A stretch of DNA of 64,000 nt from DATATV01 sp035551355. GTDB lineage: Bacteria > Actinomycetota > Actinomycetes > Mycobacteriales > Pseudonocardiaceae. The first letter of the stretch is position 1; each line of letters opens with the position of its first letter. This document shows positions 1 to 8,724 of the stretch, one piece after another. Location of the stretch: assembly GCA_035551355.1 (NCBI GenBank), contig DASZNF010000125.1, forward strand, positions 1 to 64,000, written 5' to 3'. The notes beneath the pieces were generated by a model, which had not been told where the DNA came from, did no database searches, and saw nothing but the letters and a program-made list of their open reading frames with translations. Both the position numbers and the translations under genes were made by a program.

Positions 1-16
1 GTGACGTGAACGAGAA

Positions 17-178
17 TCAGGACTTGTACCAGGCGATCGCGCCGGCCGCGGCGAGCACGGTGAGCACGACCAGCACGATGGTCGCGGTGCGGTTCTTCTT
101 CTGCCACGTGCTGTAGATGCCGCCCAGCAGGAAGCCGACCACCGCGAGCATCAGCGGCAGCACCCATTCCTTGCTCAC
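17..178 (-). CDS. small two-helix membrane protein after hisB
   Basis: A 53-residue protein starting at a GTG that overlaps the hisB stop in a GTGA junction, so it is probably translationally coupled to hisB. It contains two hydrophobic segments, about residues 5-22 and 33-50, separated by a short basic loop (KKNR), which suggests a membrane hairpin. No enzymatic motif is visible. Small membrane proteins at this position in actinobacterial his operons are known to me only as hypotheticals, so no function is assigned. The next operon gene (expected hisH) lies beyond the left edge. Confidence 0.7.
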   Translation of the reverse strand: MSKEWVLPLMLAVVGFLLGGIYSTWQKKNRTATIVLVVLTVLAAAGAIAWYKS

Positions 179-774
179 AGCACGCCCTTTGTGGAGGGCA
201 CCCCGGTCAGCCGCGGGTCCGGTTCGACCGCGGCGCGGATCGCCCGGGCGGTCGCCTTGTACTCGGCCTCGGTGATGTGGTGCGGGTCGCGGCCGTACTC
301 CACCCGCACGTGCAACGCGATCTGCGCGTGGAAGGCCAGCGATTCGAACACGTGCCGGTTGAGCACGGTGGCGTAGTTGCCGCCGACCACGAAGCCGGTC
401 ATCATCTCCGGCTCGCCGGTGTGCACGCAGTACGGGCGCCCGGACACGTCCACCGCGGCGTGCGCGAGGGCCTCGTCCATCGGAATCCAGCAGTCGCCGA
501 AGCGGCGGATGCCTGCCTTGTCCCCCAACGCTTTCCCGATCGCCTGACCCAGCACGATGGCCACGTCCTCGACCGTGTGGTGGCCGTCCACCTCGACGTC
601 GCCGGTCGCGGAGACGGACAGGTCGAACGCGCCGTGCACGCCGAACGAGGAGAGCATGTGGTCGTAGAACGGGACACCGGTGGCGACCTCGACCTTGCCG
701 GAGCCGTCCAGGTCGATCTCCACCACGACCGAGGACTCCTTGGTCACCCGCTCCACGCGGCCGATCCGGTTCAC
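175..774 (-). CDS. hisB: imidazoleglycerol-phosphate dehydratase
   Basis: Converts imidazole glycerol phosphate to imidazole acetol phosphate in histidine biosynthesis (cytoplasmic, Mn-dependent). The 199-residue length matches the monofunctional enzyme of actinobacteria. The manganese-binding signatures are present: FYDHM at residues 36-40, HHTVED at 65-70, and the second half-motif DPHHITEAEYK near residue 165. The ATG overlaps the end of hisC by 4 bp (ATGA), and the 3' end overlaps the small membrane gene by 4 bp, giving a tightly coupled operon hisD-hisC-hisB. Confidence 0.98.
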   Translation of the reverse strand: MNRIGRVERVTKESSVVVEIDLDGSGKVEVATGVPFYDHMLSSFGVHGAFDLSVSATGDVEVDGHHTVEDVAIVLGQAIGKALGDKAGIRRFGDCWIPMDEALAHAAVDVSGRPYCVHTGEPEMMTGFVVGGNYATVLNRHVFESLAFHAQIALHVRVEYGRDPHHITEAEYKATARAIRAAVEPDPRLTGVPSTKGVL

Positions 775-1871
775 TGCATGATCTCCTTGCTCGCCTGCAG
801 AAACACGTCGTTCTCCTCCGGCGTGCCGACACTCATCCGCAGGTGCCCCTCGATGTGCGGGTCGCGCACCAGCACCCCACGGTCCACATAGGACTGCCAG
901 GCCGCGGCCGGGTCGGCGAACGGGCCGTAGAGGATGAAGTTGGCGTCGCTGGGCACCACCCGGAAACCCAGGCCGGTCAACGCTTCGGTGACCCGCTCGC
1001 GTTCGCTGACCAGTTTGGCCACCAACGCCAGGGTCGCCTCGGCGTGGGCCAGGGCGGCACGGGCGGCGGCCTGGGTGAGGGTGGCCAGGTGGTAGGGCAG
1101 GCGGACCAGTTGCAGCGCGTCCACGATCGCCGGGGCGGCGGCCAGGTAGCCCAAGCGGCCGCCGGCGAAGGCGAACGCCTTGCTCATGGTGCGGCTGACC
1201 ACCAGCTTGGCCGGGAACTCCGCCAGCAGCGTGATTCCGCTGGGCTGGGCGGAGAACTCAAGGTAGGCCTCGTCCAGGATCACGATCCCGGGGGCGGCGG
1301 TGATCAGCTCGCGCAGGTCGGCCACCGGCACGGACTGGCCGGTCGGGTTGTTCGGGCTGGTCACGAACACCACATCCGGTTGGCGTTCGGCGACGACGTG
1401 GGCGGCTTCCGTTGTGTCCAGCGAGAAATCGGCACGGCGCGGGGCGGGCAGCCAGTCGGTGCGGGTGCCCGCCGAGATGATCGGGTGCATCGAGTAGGAC
1501 GGCTCGAAACCCAGTGCGGAGCGGCCCGGACCGCCGAACGCCTGCAGAAGTTGTTGCAGGATTTCGTTGGAACCGTTGGCCGCCCACACGTTGGCCGCGG
1601 TCAGCTCGACGCCGGTGGTGCGGCGCAGGTAGGCGGCCAGGTCCTCGCGCAGGGCGGTGGCGTCCCGGTCCGGGTAGCGGTTCAGCGTGGCCGCGGCCTC
1701 GGCGGTCGCGGCGGCGATGTCGGCCACCAGTTCCGGCGGGGTCGGAAAGGGGTTCTCGTTGGTGTTGAGCCGAAACGGCACGTCCAGCTGGGGCGCGCCG
1801 TAGGGGCTGCGGCCGCGCAGGTCCGCGCGCAGCGGCAGGTCGGCCAGGTCCACCCGGTCGCCGATGGTCAT
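771..1871 (-). CDS. hisC: histidinol-phosphate aminotransferase
   Basis: PLP-dependent class I/II aminotransferase that converts imidazole acetol phosphate to histidinol phosphate with glutamate as donor. The 366-residue length is typical. Visible motifs include ANGSNEIL for cofactor phosphate contact, SPNNPTG, DEAYLEF, and the Schiff-base lysine in RTMSKAFAFAGGRLGY. It lies between hisD (4-bp overlap) and hisB (4-bp overlap), which supports the histidine role over related aminotransferases. Confidence 0.97.
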   Translation of the reverse strand: MTIGDRVDLADLPLRADLRGRSPYGAPQLDVPFRLNTNENPFPTPPELVADIAAATAEAAATLNRYPDRDATALREDLAAYLRRTTGVELTAANVWAANGSNEILQQLLQAFGGPGRSALGFEPSYSMHPIISAGTRTDWLPAPRRADFSLDTTEAAHVVAERQPDVVFVTSPNNPTGQSVPVADLRELITAAPGIVILDEAYLEFSAQPSGITLLAEFPAKLVVSRTMSKAFAFAGGRLGYLAAAPAIVDALQLVRLPYHLATLTQAAARAALAHAEATLALVAKLVSERERVTEALTGLGFRVVPSDANFILYGPFADPAAAWQSYVDRGVLVRDPHIEGHLRMSVGTPEENDVFLQASKEIMQ

Positions 1872-3298
1872 TCCGCGCCCCCCTTCGCCGGTGCCGGTTC
1901 CGCCCGAGCCGGTTCCGTTCGGGCCGCAACGGTTTCCGCCGGTTGAGCGGCCGCCGCCGGGCTTTTTTCCGGTTCTCCGGCGGCGAACCGGGCCAGCACG
2001 GCCTGACCGTGGGCGGGCAGGTCCTCGGCGTTGGCCAGGGTGACCACCTTGACCGCGACCTCGCGCAGCGCGTCCTCGGTGTAGTCCACGACGTGGATGC
2101 CACGCAGGAAGGTCTGCACGGACAGGCCGGAGGAGTGCCGCGCGCAGCCGCCGGTGGGCAGCACGTGGTTGGAGCCGGCGCAGTAGTCGCCAAGGGAGAC
2201 CGGGGCGTAGGCGCCGACGAACACCGCCCCGGCGTTGCGCACCCGGTCGGCCACCGCGCGGGCGTTGTCGGTCTGGATCTCCAGGTGCTCGGCCGCGTAG
2301 GCGTCGGCCACGGTCAGTCCATCATCCACAGTGGACACCAGAACGCAGCCGGATTGCCTGCCCCGCAAGGCAGTCGCGATCCGCTCGTTGTGCTTGGTCG
2401 CGTCGACCTGGTTGGCCAGCTCGGCGTCCACCGCGTCGGCCAGCTCGGGCGAGGTGGTGACCAGCACGCTGGCGGCCAGCGGATCGTGCTCGGCCTGGCT
2501 GATCAGGTCGGCGGCCACGTGCACCGGATCGGCGGTGTGGTCGGCCAGGATGGCGATCTCGGTCGGCCCGGCCTCGGAGTCGATGCCGATCAGGCCGCGC
2601 AGCAGGCGTTTGGCCGCGGTCAGGTAGATGTTGCCGGGGCCGGTGACCACGTCCACCGGGGCCAGTTCGGCGCCGTCGGTGTCGGTGCCGCCGTAGGCCA
2701 GCAGGGCCACGGCCTGGGCGCCGCCCAGCGCCCACACCTCGGTGACCCCGAGCAGCGCGCAGGCGGCCAGCACGGTCGGGTGCGGGCGGCCGCCGAACTC
2801 GGCCTGCGGCGGCGAGCAGACGACCAGCGACTCCACCCCGGCGACCTGCGCCGGCACCACGTTCATCACCACGGTCGAGGGGTAGACGGCCAGGCCGCCG
2901 GGTGCGTAAAGGCCGACCCGGGCCACCGGCACCCAGCGCTCGGTGACCGTGCCGCCGGGCACCACCTCGGTGGTCACCTCGGGGCGGCGCTGGTCGGCGT
3001 GCGTGCGCCGGACCCGGACGATCATCTCCTCCAGGGCCGCGCGCACCGCCGGGTCGAGCTGGTCCAGCGCGCTGTCCAGGGCGGCCGTGGGCACCCGCAC
3101 GGTGTCCGGGCGGATCTTGTCGAAGGACTCGGTGAACTCCAGCGCCGCGTCCGCGCCGCGCTCGCGCACCGCGTCCACGATCGGGCGGACCCGATGCAGC
3201 ACCGCGTCCACGTCCACCTCGGCACGGGGCAGCGTGGCCCGCAGCGTGGCGGGCGGCGGCACGGAAGCGCGCAGGTCGGTGCGGCGAAGCATGATCAT
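1868..3298 (-). CDS. hisD: histidinol dehydrogenase with Ala/Pro-rich tail
   Basis: Zinc enzyme that oxidises L-histidinol to L-histidine in two NAD-dependent steps. Conserved blocks are GPGNIYLTAAKR, SEAGPTEIAILAD, QAEHDP (zinc and catalytic His region), AAEHLEI and GDYCAGSNHVLPTGG. The reading frame begins MIML; a start at the second Met (3292) is equally possible. At 476 residues it is longer than the usual 430-445. The excess is a C-terminal tail of about 35 residues made almost only of Ala, Pro, Glu, Arg and Thr, probably disordered. As the first gene here of the minus-strand his operon, it should follow the operon promoter at about 3300-3395. Confidence 0.97.
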   Translation of the reverse strand: MIMLRRTDLRASVPPPATLRATLPRAEVDVDAVLHRVRPIVDAVRERGADAALEFTESFDKIRPDTVRVPTAALDSALDQLDPAVRAALEEMIVRVRRTHADQRRPEVTTEVVPGGTVTERWVPVARVGLYAPGGLAVYPSTVVMNVVPAQVAGVESLVVCSPPQAEFGGRPHPTVLAACALLGVTEVWALGGAQAVALLAYGGTDTDGAELAPVDVVTGPGNIYLTAAKRLLRGLIGIDSEAGPTEIAILADHTADPVHVAADLISQAEHDPLAASVLVTTSPELADAVDAELANQVDATKHNERIATALRGRQSGCVLVSTVDDGLTVADAYAAEHLEIQTDNARAVADRVRNAGAVFVGAYAPVSLGDYCAGSNHVLPTGGCARHSSGLSVQTFLRGIHVVDYTEDALREVAVKVVTLANAEDLPAHGQAVLARFAAGEPEKSPAAAAQPAETVAARTEPARAEPAPAKGGAE

Positions 3299-3321
3299 CT
3301 CTGTTCGTCTCGAATCGGGCT

Positions 3322-3349
3322 CGGACCCCCGACCAGGGTACGGGGTCCG
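3322..3349 (-). terminator. hairpin after class V aminotransferase gene
   Basis: Inverted repeat CGGACCCC (3322-3329) / GGGGTCCG (3342-3349), an 8-bp perfect stem with a 12-nt loop. It sits just past the stop codon of the gene at 3397-4578 and before hisD. There is no clear U-tract, which is common for actinobacterial terminators. It may separate the two transcription units. Confidence 0.45.
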
Positions 3350-3396
3350 CCGAGCGAGACGCCGCCAAGGCCATCGGGCCCGGGCCGTTCGTGCCC

Positions 3397-4578
3397 TCAG
3401 GCCCGGCGGGCCACGTCGGCCACGGCGGTGAGGAACTCGTCGATCTGGGCGTCGGCCACGAAGTAGTGCGGGGACGCCCGCACCACCGATTCCAGGCCGC
3501 GTTCGTCCATGTCGATGCGGGTGTTCGAGGCGTAGTTCGCGGTGACCGTGACGTTGCGCTCCAGCAGGGCGTCGCGCACCGGCTCGGAGTCCTGGCCCTC
3601 GACGGTGAAGGTGATCAGCCCGCAGCGCTGTTCGCCCAGGTCACGCGGGGTGACCCCGGGGATGGTGGCCAGTCCGGCCCGGGCCCGGTCGGCGCGGGCG
3701 CCGATCTCGGCGGCGATGGTGTCGATGCCAAGGCCCAGTGCGTATTCGGCGGCGGCGATCAGGCCAAGGCGGGCCGCGGTGCCGTGCTCCCACAGCTCGA
3801 ACACCCGGGCGTCGGCGCGCAACTGGACCCGGTCCGGGGACAGCCAGGTGGCGCCGAGGTTGTCCACCAGCCGGGGCCGCAAACGTTCGCGGGCGCTGTT
3901 GGTGGCGACCAGGAATCCGGTGCCGCGGGGGCCGCGCAGCCACTTGCGGCCGGTGCCGGCCAGCAGGTCGACCCCGGTGTCGGCGACCCGGACCGGCAGC
4001 TGGCCCGCGGACTGGCAGGCGTCCAGCAGCACCAGCGCGTCCACCGCGTGCGCGGCCTCGGCCACCTCGCGCACCGGGTTGACCAGCCCGCCGTTGGTCG
4101 GCACGTGGACCAGGGAGACCAGCTTCACCCGCTCGTCCAGCAGTTCGCGCAGGGCGTCGACGTCGATCCGGCCGTGCGCGTCGGAGGGCATGATCTCCAC
4201 GGAGGCCCCGGTGCGTTCGGCCAGGCCGAGCAGGGCGATGGCGTTGCTGGCGTACTCGACGTGGCTGATCAGCAGCCGGTCGCCCGGGCGCAGCGGGACG
4301 GCATCCAGCAGGGACAGCCAGCCGCGGGTGGCGCTGTCGGTGAACGCGACCTCCTCGGGCCGGCAGTCCAGCAGCTCGGCGAACACCGAGTAGCCGCGGG
4401 CCAGGTCACCGGCGCGCTCGTTGGCGGCGCGGTAGCCGCCGATCTCGGCCTCCCGGCGCAGGTGTTCGAACATCTCCTCCAGCACCGGGGTGGCGGGCAG
4501 CGAGGCGCCCGCGCTGTCCAGGAACACGTGGTCGGCGCAGCCGGGTGTGTCGGCACGCACCGCGGCCAGATCGAACAT
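3397..4578 (-). CDS. class V aminotransferase (cysteine desulfurase-like)
   Basis: A 393-residue PLP enzyme of fold type I, class V. The cofactor aspartate is in LLDACQSAGQ (about residue 186) and the Schiff-base lysine is K212 in GTGRKWLRGPRGTGF. The family includes cysteine desulfurases, isopenicillin-N epimerases and the ergothioneine enzyme EgtE. No Fe-S assembly gene or egt gene is adjacent, so the substrate is unknown. The ATG at 4578 was chosen because the upstream extension of the frame is a high-GC out-of-frame read of the neighbouring lipoprotein gene. It lies 50 bp downstream of the binding-protein gene and may be co-transcribed with it. Confidence 0.85.
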   Translation of the reverse strand: MFDLAAVRADTPGCADHVFLDSAGASLPATPVLEEMFEHLRREAEIGGYRAANERAGDLARGYSVFAELLDCRPEEVAFTDSATRGWLSLLDAVPLRPGDRLLISHVEYASNAIALLGLAERTGASVEIMPSDAHGRIDVDALRELLDERVKLVSLVHVPTNGGLVNPVREVAEAAHAVDALVLLDACQSAGQLPVRVADTGVDLLAGTGRKWLRGPRGTGFLVATNSARERLRPRLVDNLGATWLSPDRVQLRADARVFELWEHGTAARLGLIAAAEYALGLGIDTIAAEIGARADRARAGLATIPGVTPRDLGEQRCGLITFTVEGQDSEPVRDALLERNVTVTANYASNTRIDMDERGLESVVRASPHYFVADAQIDEFLTAVADVARRA

Positions 4579-4628
4579 TCCCGCTCCTCTCGCTCGGTCT
4601 GCCGGTTCGGTCCGCTGGTTCGGTCGGC

Positions 4629-6194
4629 CTATTTGGGTACCCAGGCGTTCAGGTTCCACCAGGGGCCCCAGGTGGTGTCCTGGGTGTTGGCGTCGACCAC
4701 CTGCTGGTAGCCGTTCCAGTTGGCGCGCATCACGTAGAAGTGGTCGGTGAAGGCGAGGGTGACCATCGCCGGGTCGGCCAGGTAGGCGCGCTGGAAGGCG
4801 CGGTAGGCCACGGCACGCTGGGCCGGGTCGATGCTGTGCCGGCCGGTGTTCAGCGCGGTGTCCACGGCCGGATCCGCGTAGCCGGTGGGGTCGCCGCCGC
4901 TGGTGGAGTCCAGCAGGTTGTAGAGGCCGAGGTCGGGGTCGAACGGGTCGCCGGTGCTGATCAGCGTGGCGTCGGCGCCCTGTCTGGCGCTGACCTGATC
5001 GGGCGGCAGGGCGACGGTGGTGACCTTGACGCCGATCTCCTGGGCGCTGGTCGCGAACGCCTCGGCCAGGGCCTTGTCCAGGGTGTCGCCGGTCGGATAG
5101 TCCAGGGTGATGGCGGCGGTGACGCCGTCGCGGGCGCGGATGCCGTCCGGGCCGGGCAGCCAGCCGCCGGTCTGCAGGAGGTTCTCCGCGCGGTCCGGGT
5201 CGTAGGCGAGGGTGGCGTCGGGCTCGATGAACTCGGGCAGCACGGTGGGCATCGGGGTGATGGCCGCGCTGCCGTGGCCGTTGAGTTCCCTGGTGACCAG
5301 ACTGGCCCGGTTGACGGCCAGGTTGAGGGCGAGCCGGACGGCCGGATCGCTGGTCGCCGCGGCGTGCGCGGGGAGGGTGATCGCGCGCAGGTCGGAGCTG
5401 GGGTCGGTGAGGATGTTGAACGCGTTGGACTGGGCGAAGGTGGCGGCCTGCTCGGGCGAGACCGCGGCCCCGTCGAGCTTGCCGGCGCGCAGGTCCGCGG
5501 CGCGGGTCGCGTCGTCGGCGGCGAACTCGACGGTCACCCGCTTGACCTTGGGCGCGCCGCCGAAATAGGTCGGGTTGGCGGTGAGCACCATGCTCCTGCC
5601 CTTGGTCCAGGAAGCGAGGACGTACGGGCCGGTGCCGATCGGCTTGGTGTCGATGGGCGAGCGCCCGACCGGGACGGCCGGGGTGAGCGAGGTCGCGGGC
5701 AGGATGCCCAGGGTGAGCAGCTGCGGGAACGGGGCGTAGGGGTAGGCCAGGTCGAACCGGACGGTGCCGGCGTCGACCTGGTCGACGGCGGTGAGCATCG
5801 AGTAGCGGGCGCGCAGCGGGGAGGCCACGACCGGGTCGAGCAGGGCGCGGTAGGTGGCCAGCACGTCGGCCACGGTGAGCGGGGCGCCGTTGCTGAACTT
5901 GATGCCGGCAGGGATGGTGATCGTCCACGATTTGCCGTCGGCCGACACCTCCGGCAGTGCCTTGGCCAGCACCGGTTTGACCGAGCCGTCGGCCGCGTGT
6001 TCGAGCAGGCCGTCGAAGATCTTGGCCGAGCCGTCCGGCGCGTACCCGGCCAGCGGGTTGAGCGCGGCCGGTTCGGTGGCCTCGGCCAGGACCAGCGCCG
6101 TGTTGTCCGGTCGGCCGCCCGCGCTGGGCGTCGGGGTGCCGGTACACGCGGCGACGAGGGTCAGGACGAGGATGATGGGCACAAGCAGGCGCAC
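4629..6194 (-). CDS. solute-binding lipoprotein, family 5 (peptide/nickel type)
   Basis: A 521-residue substrate-binding protein of the ABC peptide/opine/nickel class. A lipoprotein signal ends in LVAAC with the lipidated Cys at residue 17. The family-5 signature region (FDGLLEHAADGSVKPVLAKALPEV) and the GIKFSNGAPLTVADVLATYRALLDP block are clear. No permease or ATPase gene lies nearby, so it is an orphan that presumably serves a transporter encoded elsewhere or has a regulatory or sensing role. Its start is only 35 bp from the start of the divergent amidase gene, so the two promoters must overlap. Confidence 0.9.
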   Translation of the reverse strand: MRLLVPIILVLTLVAACTGTPTPSAGGRPDNTALVLAEATEPAALNPLAGYAPDGSAKIFDGLLEHAADGSVKPVLAKALPEVSADGKSWTITIPAGIKFSNGAPLTVADVLATYRALLDPVVASPLRARYSMLTAVDQVDAGTVRFDLAYPYAPFPQLLTLGILPATSLTPAVPVGRSPIDTKPIGTGPYVLASWTKGRSMVLTANPTYFGGAPKVKRVTVEFAADDATRAADLRAGKLDGAAVSPEQAATFAQSNAFNILTDPSSDLRAITLPAHAAATSDPAVRLALNLAVNRASLVTRELNGHGSAAITPMPTVLPEFIEPDATLAYDPDRAENLLQTGGWLPGPDGIRARDGVTAAITLDYPTGDTLDKALAEAFATSAQEIGVKVTTVALPPDQVSARQGADATLISTGDPFDPDLGLYNLLDSTSGGDPTGYADPAVDTALNTGRHSIDPAQRAVAYRAFQRAYLADPAMVTLAFTDHFYVMRANWNGYQQVVDANTQDTTWGPWWNLNAWVPK

Positions 6195-6229
6195 AGGGGC
6201 TGACCATAGCGAAGCGGGAGGAGACCGAC

Positions 6230-7024
6230 GTGCGGATCGCGTTGTGCCAGCTGACGAGCACCCCGGATCCCCAGGCCAACCTGGTGTTGGTGGCCGAGAA
6301 CGCGAAGCGGGCGGCCGAGCGCGGCGCGCGGCTGGCGGTGTTCCCGGAGGCGACCATGGCCTGCTTCGGGGTGTCGCTCAAGCCGCTGGCCGAGCCGGTG
6401 GGCGGACCGTGGGCGAGCGAGGTGTCGCGGATCGCGCGGGAGGCCGGGCTGACCATCGCAGCCGGGATGTTCACGCCCGCCGAGGACGGGCGGGTGCGCA
6501 ACACGCTGCTGGTCGCCGGGCCGGATGGGTCTGCTTCGGATTACGACAAGATCCACTTGTTCGACGCGTTCGGGTTCGCCGAGTCGCGGACGGTCGCGCC
6601 GGGCGCCGAGTTGCTGGTGCTGGAGCTGGACGGGCTGTCGGTGGGGTTCGCGATCTGTTACGACGTGCGGTTTCCGGAGTTGTTCCGGGCGCTGGCCGAT
6701 CGCGGGGCGGGGGTTGTGGTGTTGCCGGCTTCGTGGGGGGCGGGGCCGGGGAAGGTGGCGCAGTGGGAGCTGCTGGTGCGGGCCCGGGCGTTGGACTCGA
6801 CCTGCTGGGTGGCGGCGTGCGGGCAGGCTGATCCGGCGGCGTCGGGGATTTCCTCGAAATCGGGGGCGCCGACCGGGGTCGGGCACAGCATGGTGGTCGA
6901 CCCGTACGGGCGGGTGCGGGAGCGGCTGGGGGCGGAGCCGGGGATGTTGGTGGTGGATGTGGACGGGGAGGAAGTGGAGCGGGCCCGGAAGGACATTCCG
7001 GTGCTGGCCAATCGGCGGTTGTGA
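6230..7024 (+). CDS. carbon-nitrogen hydrolase (nitrilase superfamily amidase)
   Basis: A 264-residue hydrolase of the nitrilase superfamily that cleaves a non-peptide C-N bond. The catalytic triad is visible: Glu40 in VFPEATM, Lys107 in YDKIHLFDAFGF, and Cys143 in FAICYDVRFPEL. The sequence after Lys107 and around Cys143 resembles omega-amidase and deaminated-glutathione amidase (Nit1/Nit2) types, so a metabolite-repair role is plausible but not proven. The GTG at 6230 has a good GGGAGGAG ribosome site about 8 bp upstream. Confidence 0.9.
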   Translation: MRIALCQLTSTPDPQANLVLVAENAKRAAERGARLAVFPEATMACFGVSLKPLAEPVGGPWASEVSRIAREAGLTIAAGMFTPAEDGRVRNTLLVAGPDGSASDYDKIHLFDAFGFAESRTVAPGAELLVLELDGLSVGFAICYDVRFPELFRALADRGAGVVVLPASWGAGPGKVAQWELLVRARALDSTCWVAACGQADPAASGISSKSGAPTGVGHSMVVDPYGRVRERLGAEPGMLVVDVDGEEVERARKDIPVLANRRL

Positions 7025-7105
7025 GGACGGGAACCGATTTCGCCTCGCCGGGGGAACCGCGCAAGGCAAGCTTTCTGCGAACGAACTCGGGCGGCGCGCC
7101 GTGGA

Positions 7106-8674
7106 TCAGCTGAGCGGCACTTGATCGGGCACGGGTGATGGCGCGCCGGCCCATCGACGTAGCACCGCTTCCAGGCTTTCGACGGCATCCGGCGCTACGG
7201 CGGAGGCGGCCTCGACGTCGTGGGCCCAGACGATCACGCCGTCCGGGCGCATCAGGACCGCGGTGGGGGGCGCGTTGTCGTCAGCCACGGTGGTCAGGCG
7301 ATCGGACCACGGAGCCGCGGCACGGGCGAAGGTGCCGTCCGGAGTGCGGTCGAGGAGCAGGAAACCGCCGCCGTGGGCGTGGCCGGCCAGCCGGGAACCG
7401 TTGGCCAGCCACAGATCCGGGGCGTGGCGGCCGACGAGCGGATGGCTGCCGGGGAGATCGATTCGTTGATCTACACCGGAGATCTTCTTGACCGCATAGG
7501 TCGTCCCGTCTCGGGTGCTCAGCAGATCGGCGACGACGCGGCGAAGGGCGCCCGACTTCGGGTCGCCGCGAAGGACCCCGATCTGGCCCCGCGTCCAGTC
7601 CAGCACCCATGCCCCGATCGGGCGGCGCTCAGCGTCATAGGTGTCGAGCAAGCCTTCCGGGGCCCAGCCGGCCAGCACGGCACCGAGCTTCCAGCCGAGG
7701 TTCACCGCGTCGCCGACGCCCAGGTTGAGGCCCTGGCCACCGAAGGGCGGGTGGACGTGGGCGGCGTCGCCGGCCAGGAACACGCGGCCGGAGCGGTAGG
7801 TCGCGGCCTGGCGGGTGTTGTCGGTCCAGCGGGTCGGGACGGCACGCAGCGCGGTGAGGGTGACGTCGGTGCCGGAGACTCGGCGGAGGGTCGACTGGAG
7901 CTCGCCGAGGGTCACGGGGGTGGTGCGGTCGGCGGGTGGGTTGTCGAAGACCAGAGTGGCGATGCGGCCGGGCTGAGGTCCGTAGCGGTAGGCGCCTCCG
8001 GGTGACCAGGTCCAGCCGTCCGCGAGCTTTTCCGGGTCGGCGATGTCGGCGATGGCCTGGCAGCCGGTGAGTTCGGGGGCGGTGCCGGGGAAGTCGATGC
8101 CGGCCAGGCGACGAACCGAGCTGTGGCCGCCGTCGCAGCCGATCAGCCAACGGGTGCGCACCTGGCCCGCCGTGGTGCCGACCAGCACGCCGGAGCCGGT
8201 GTCCGCCAGGGCGGTGACTTCCACGCCGCGGTGGATCGGCACGCCAAGGCGGGTGGCGTGCTCGGTGAGCAGGGCCACCAAGTCGGGTTGGGGAACCATG
8301 CGGGCCCCGGCAGCCGCGGTGTGGGCGGCCAGGTCGGGGTCGGACCAGTCGACCAGGTCGGGATCGAGGGGCAGGCCGGCGAAATGGCCGGTGAAGCGGC
8401 CCTCGGATGGCTTCCTGCCGGGCGAGTACGAGCCCATCCGCTCGATGATCTGGCGCTGCACCCGCTCGGCGGCGGGCAGCAGGCCCCGACGGTCGAGGGC
8501 CTCGGCCGTGGGCAGGTTGATGGCCATGGCCTTCGTGGCCTGGTCGGGCTCGGGCCGGCGTTCGAGGACCTGCACCCTCGCCCCGGACAGGGCCAGCTCG
8601 GCAGCCAGCATCAGGCCCACCGGACCGGCGCCGACCACGGTCACATCCAGGTCCTGGATCACATCACTTGGCAC
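7106..8674 (-). CDS. FAD-dependent aromatic monooxygenase (group A)
   Basis: A 522-residue flavoprotein hydroxylase of the p-hydroxybenzoate hydroxylase/UbiH superfamily. It has the FAD dinucleotide site VVGAGPVGLMLA near the N-terminus, the second signature WLIGCDGGHSSVRR, and the GD motif FLAGDAAHVHPPFGGQGLNLG. A thioredoxin-like C-terminal domain follows, as in rifampicin, tetracycline and polyketide hydroxylases. The GTG at 8674 was chosen because a near-perfect promoter (TTGACA at 8710-8705, 17-bp spacer, TAGAAC at 8687-8682) would begin transcription at about 8675, implying a leaderless mRNA. GTG 8662 is the alternative; starts at 8698 or 8710 would lie on the promoter. It is divergent from a TetR regulator. 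The substrate is unknown; drug or phenolic detoxification is an inference. Confidence 0.88.
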   Translation of the reverse strand: MPSDVIQDLDVTVVGAGPVGLMLAAELALSGARVQVLERRPEPDQATKAMAINLPTAEALDRRGLLPAAERVQRQIIERMGSYSPGRKPSEGRFTGHFAGLPLDPDLVDWSDPDLAAHTAAAGARMVPQPDLVALLTEHATRLGVPIHRGVEVTALADTGSGVLVGTTAGQVRTRWLIGCDGGHSSVRRLAGIDFPGTAPELTGCQAIADIADPEKLADGWTWSPGGAYRYGPQPGRIATLVFDNPPADRTTPVTLGELQSTLRRVSGTDVTLTALRAVPTRWTDNTRQAATYRSGRVFLAGDAAHVHPPFGGQGLNLGVGDAVNLGWKLGAVLAGWAPEGLLDTYDAERRPIGAWVLDWTRGQIGVLRGDPKSGALRRVVADLLSTRDGTTYAVKKISGVDQRIDLPGSHPLVGRHAPDLWLANGSRLAGHAHGGGFLLLDRTPDGTFARAAAPWSDRLTTVADDNAPPTAVLMRPDGVIVWAHDVEAASAVAPDAVESLEAVLRRWAGAPSPVPDQVPLS

Positions 8675-8687
8675 GAACACTGTTCTA
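8673..8687. promoter_or_regulatory. TetR operator-like site 1
   Basis: Imperfect palindrome ACGAAC-act-GTTCta. It overlaps the -10 element and start codon of the monooxygenase gene. It repeats site 2 exactly 18 bp away, placing both on the same face of the helix to within a fraction of a turn. Confidence 0.65.
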
Positions 8688-8690
8688 CTT

Positions 8691-8705
8691 ACGAACATCG
8701 TTCGT
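8691..8705. promoter_or_regulatory. TetR operator-like site 2 in divergent promoter
   Basis: Perfect palindrome ACGAAC-atc-GTTCGT. It lies inside the 17-bp spacer of the monooxygenase promoter (TTGACA 8710-8705 / TAGAAC 8687-8682, minus strand). It also covers the -35 region of a plausible tetR promoter (TTACGA 8689-8694, 18 bp, TATGGT 8713-8718, plus strand). Binding here would repress both genes, the usual TetR arrangement. Confidence 0.75.
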
Positions 8706-8724
8706 GTCAAGCTATGGTGGCCGG

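Noticed and set aside
4579..6504. Upstream extension of the class V enzyme frame to about 1035 codons
   Set aside because: The extension is an out-of-frame read of the binding-lipoprotein gene. Family similarity begins at the ATG at 4578.
8675..8710. Monooxygenase starts at TTG 8710 or ATG 8698
   Set aside because: Both lie on the promoter and operator and add residues before the FAD strand that other members do not need.
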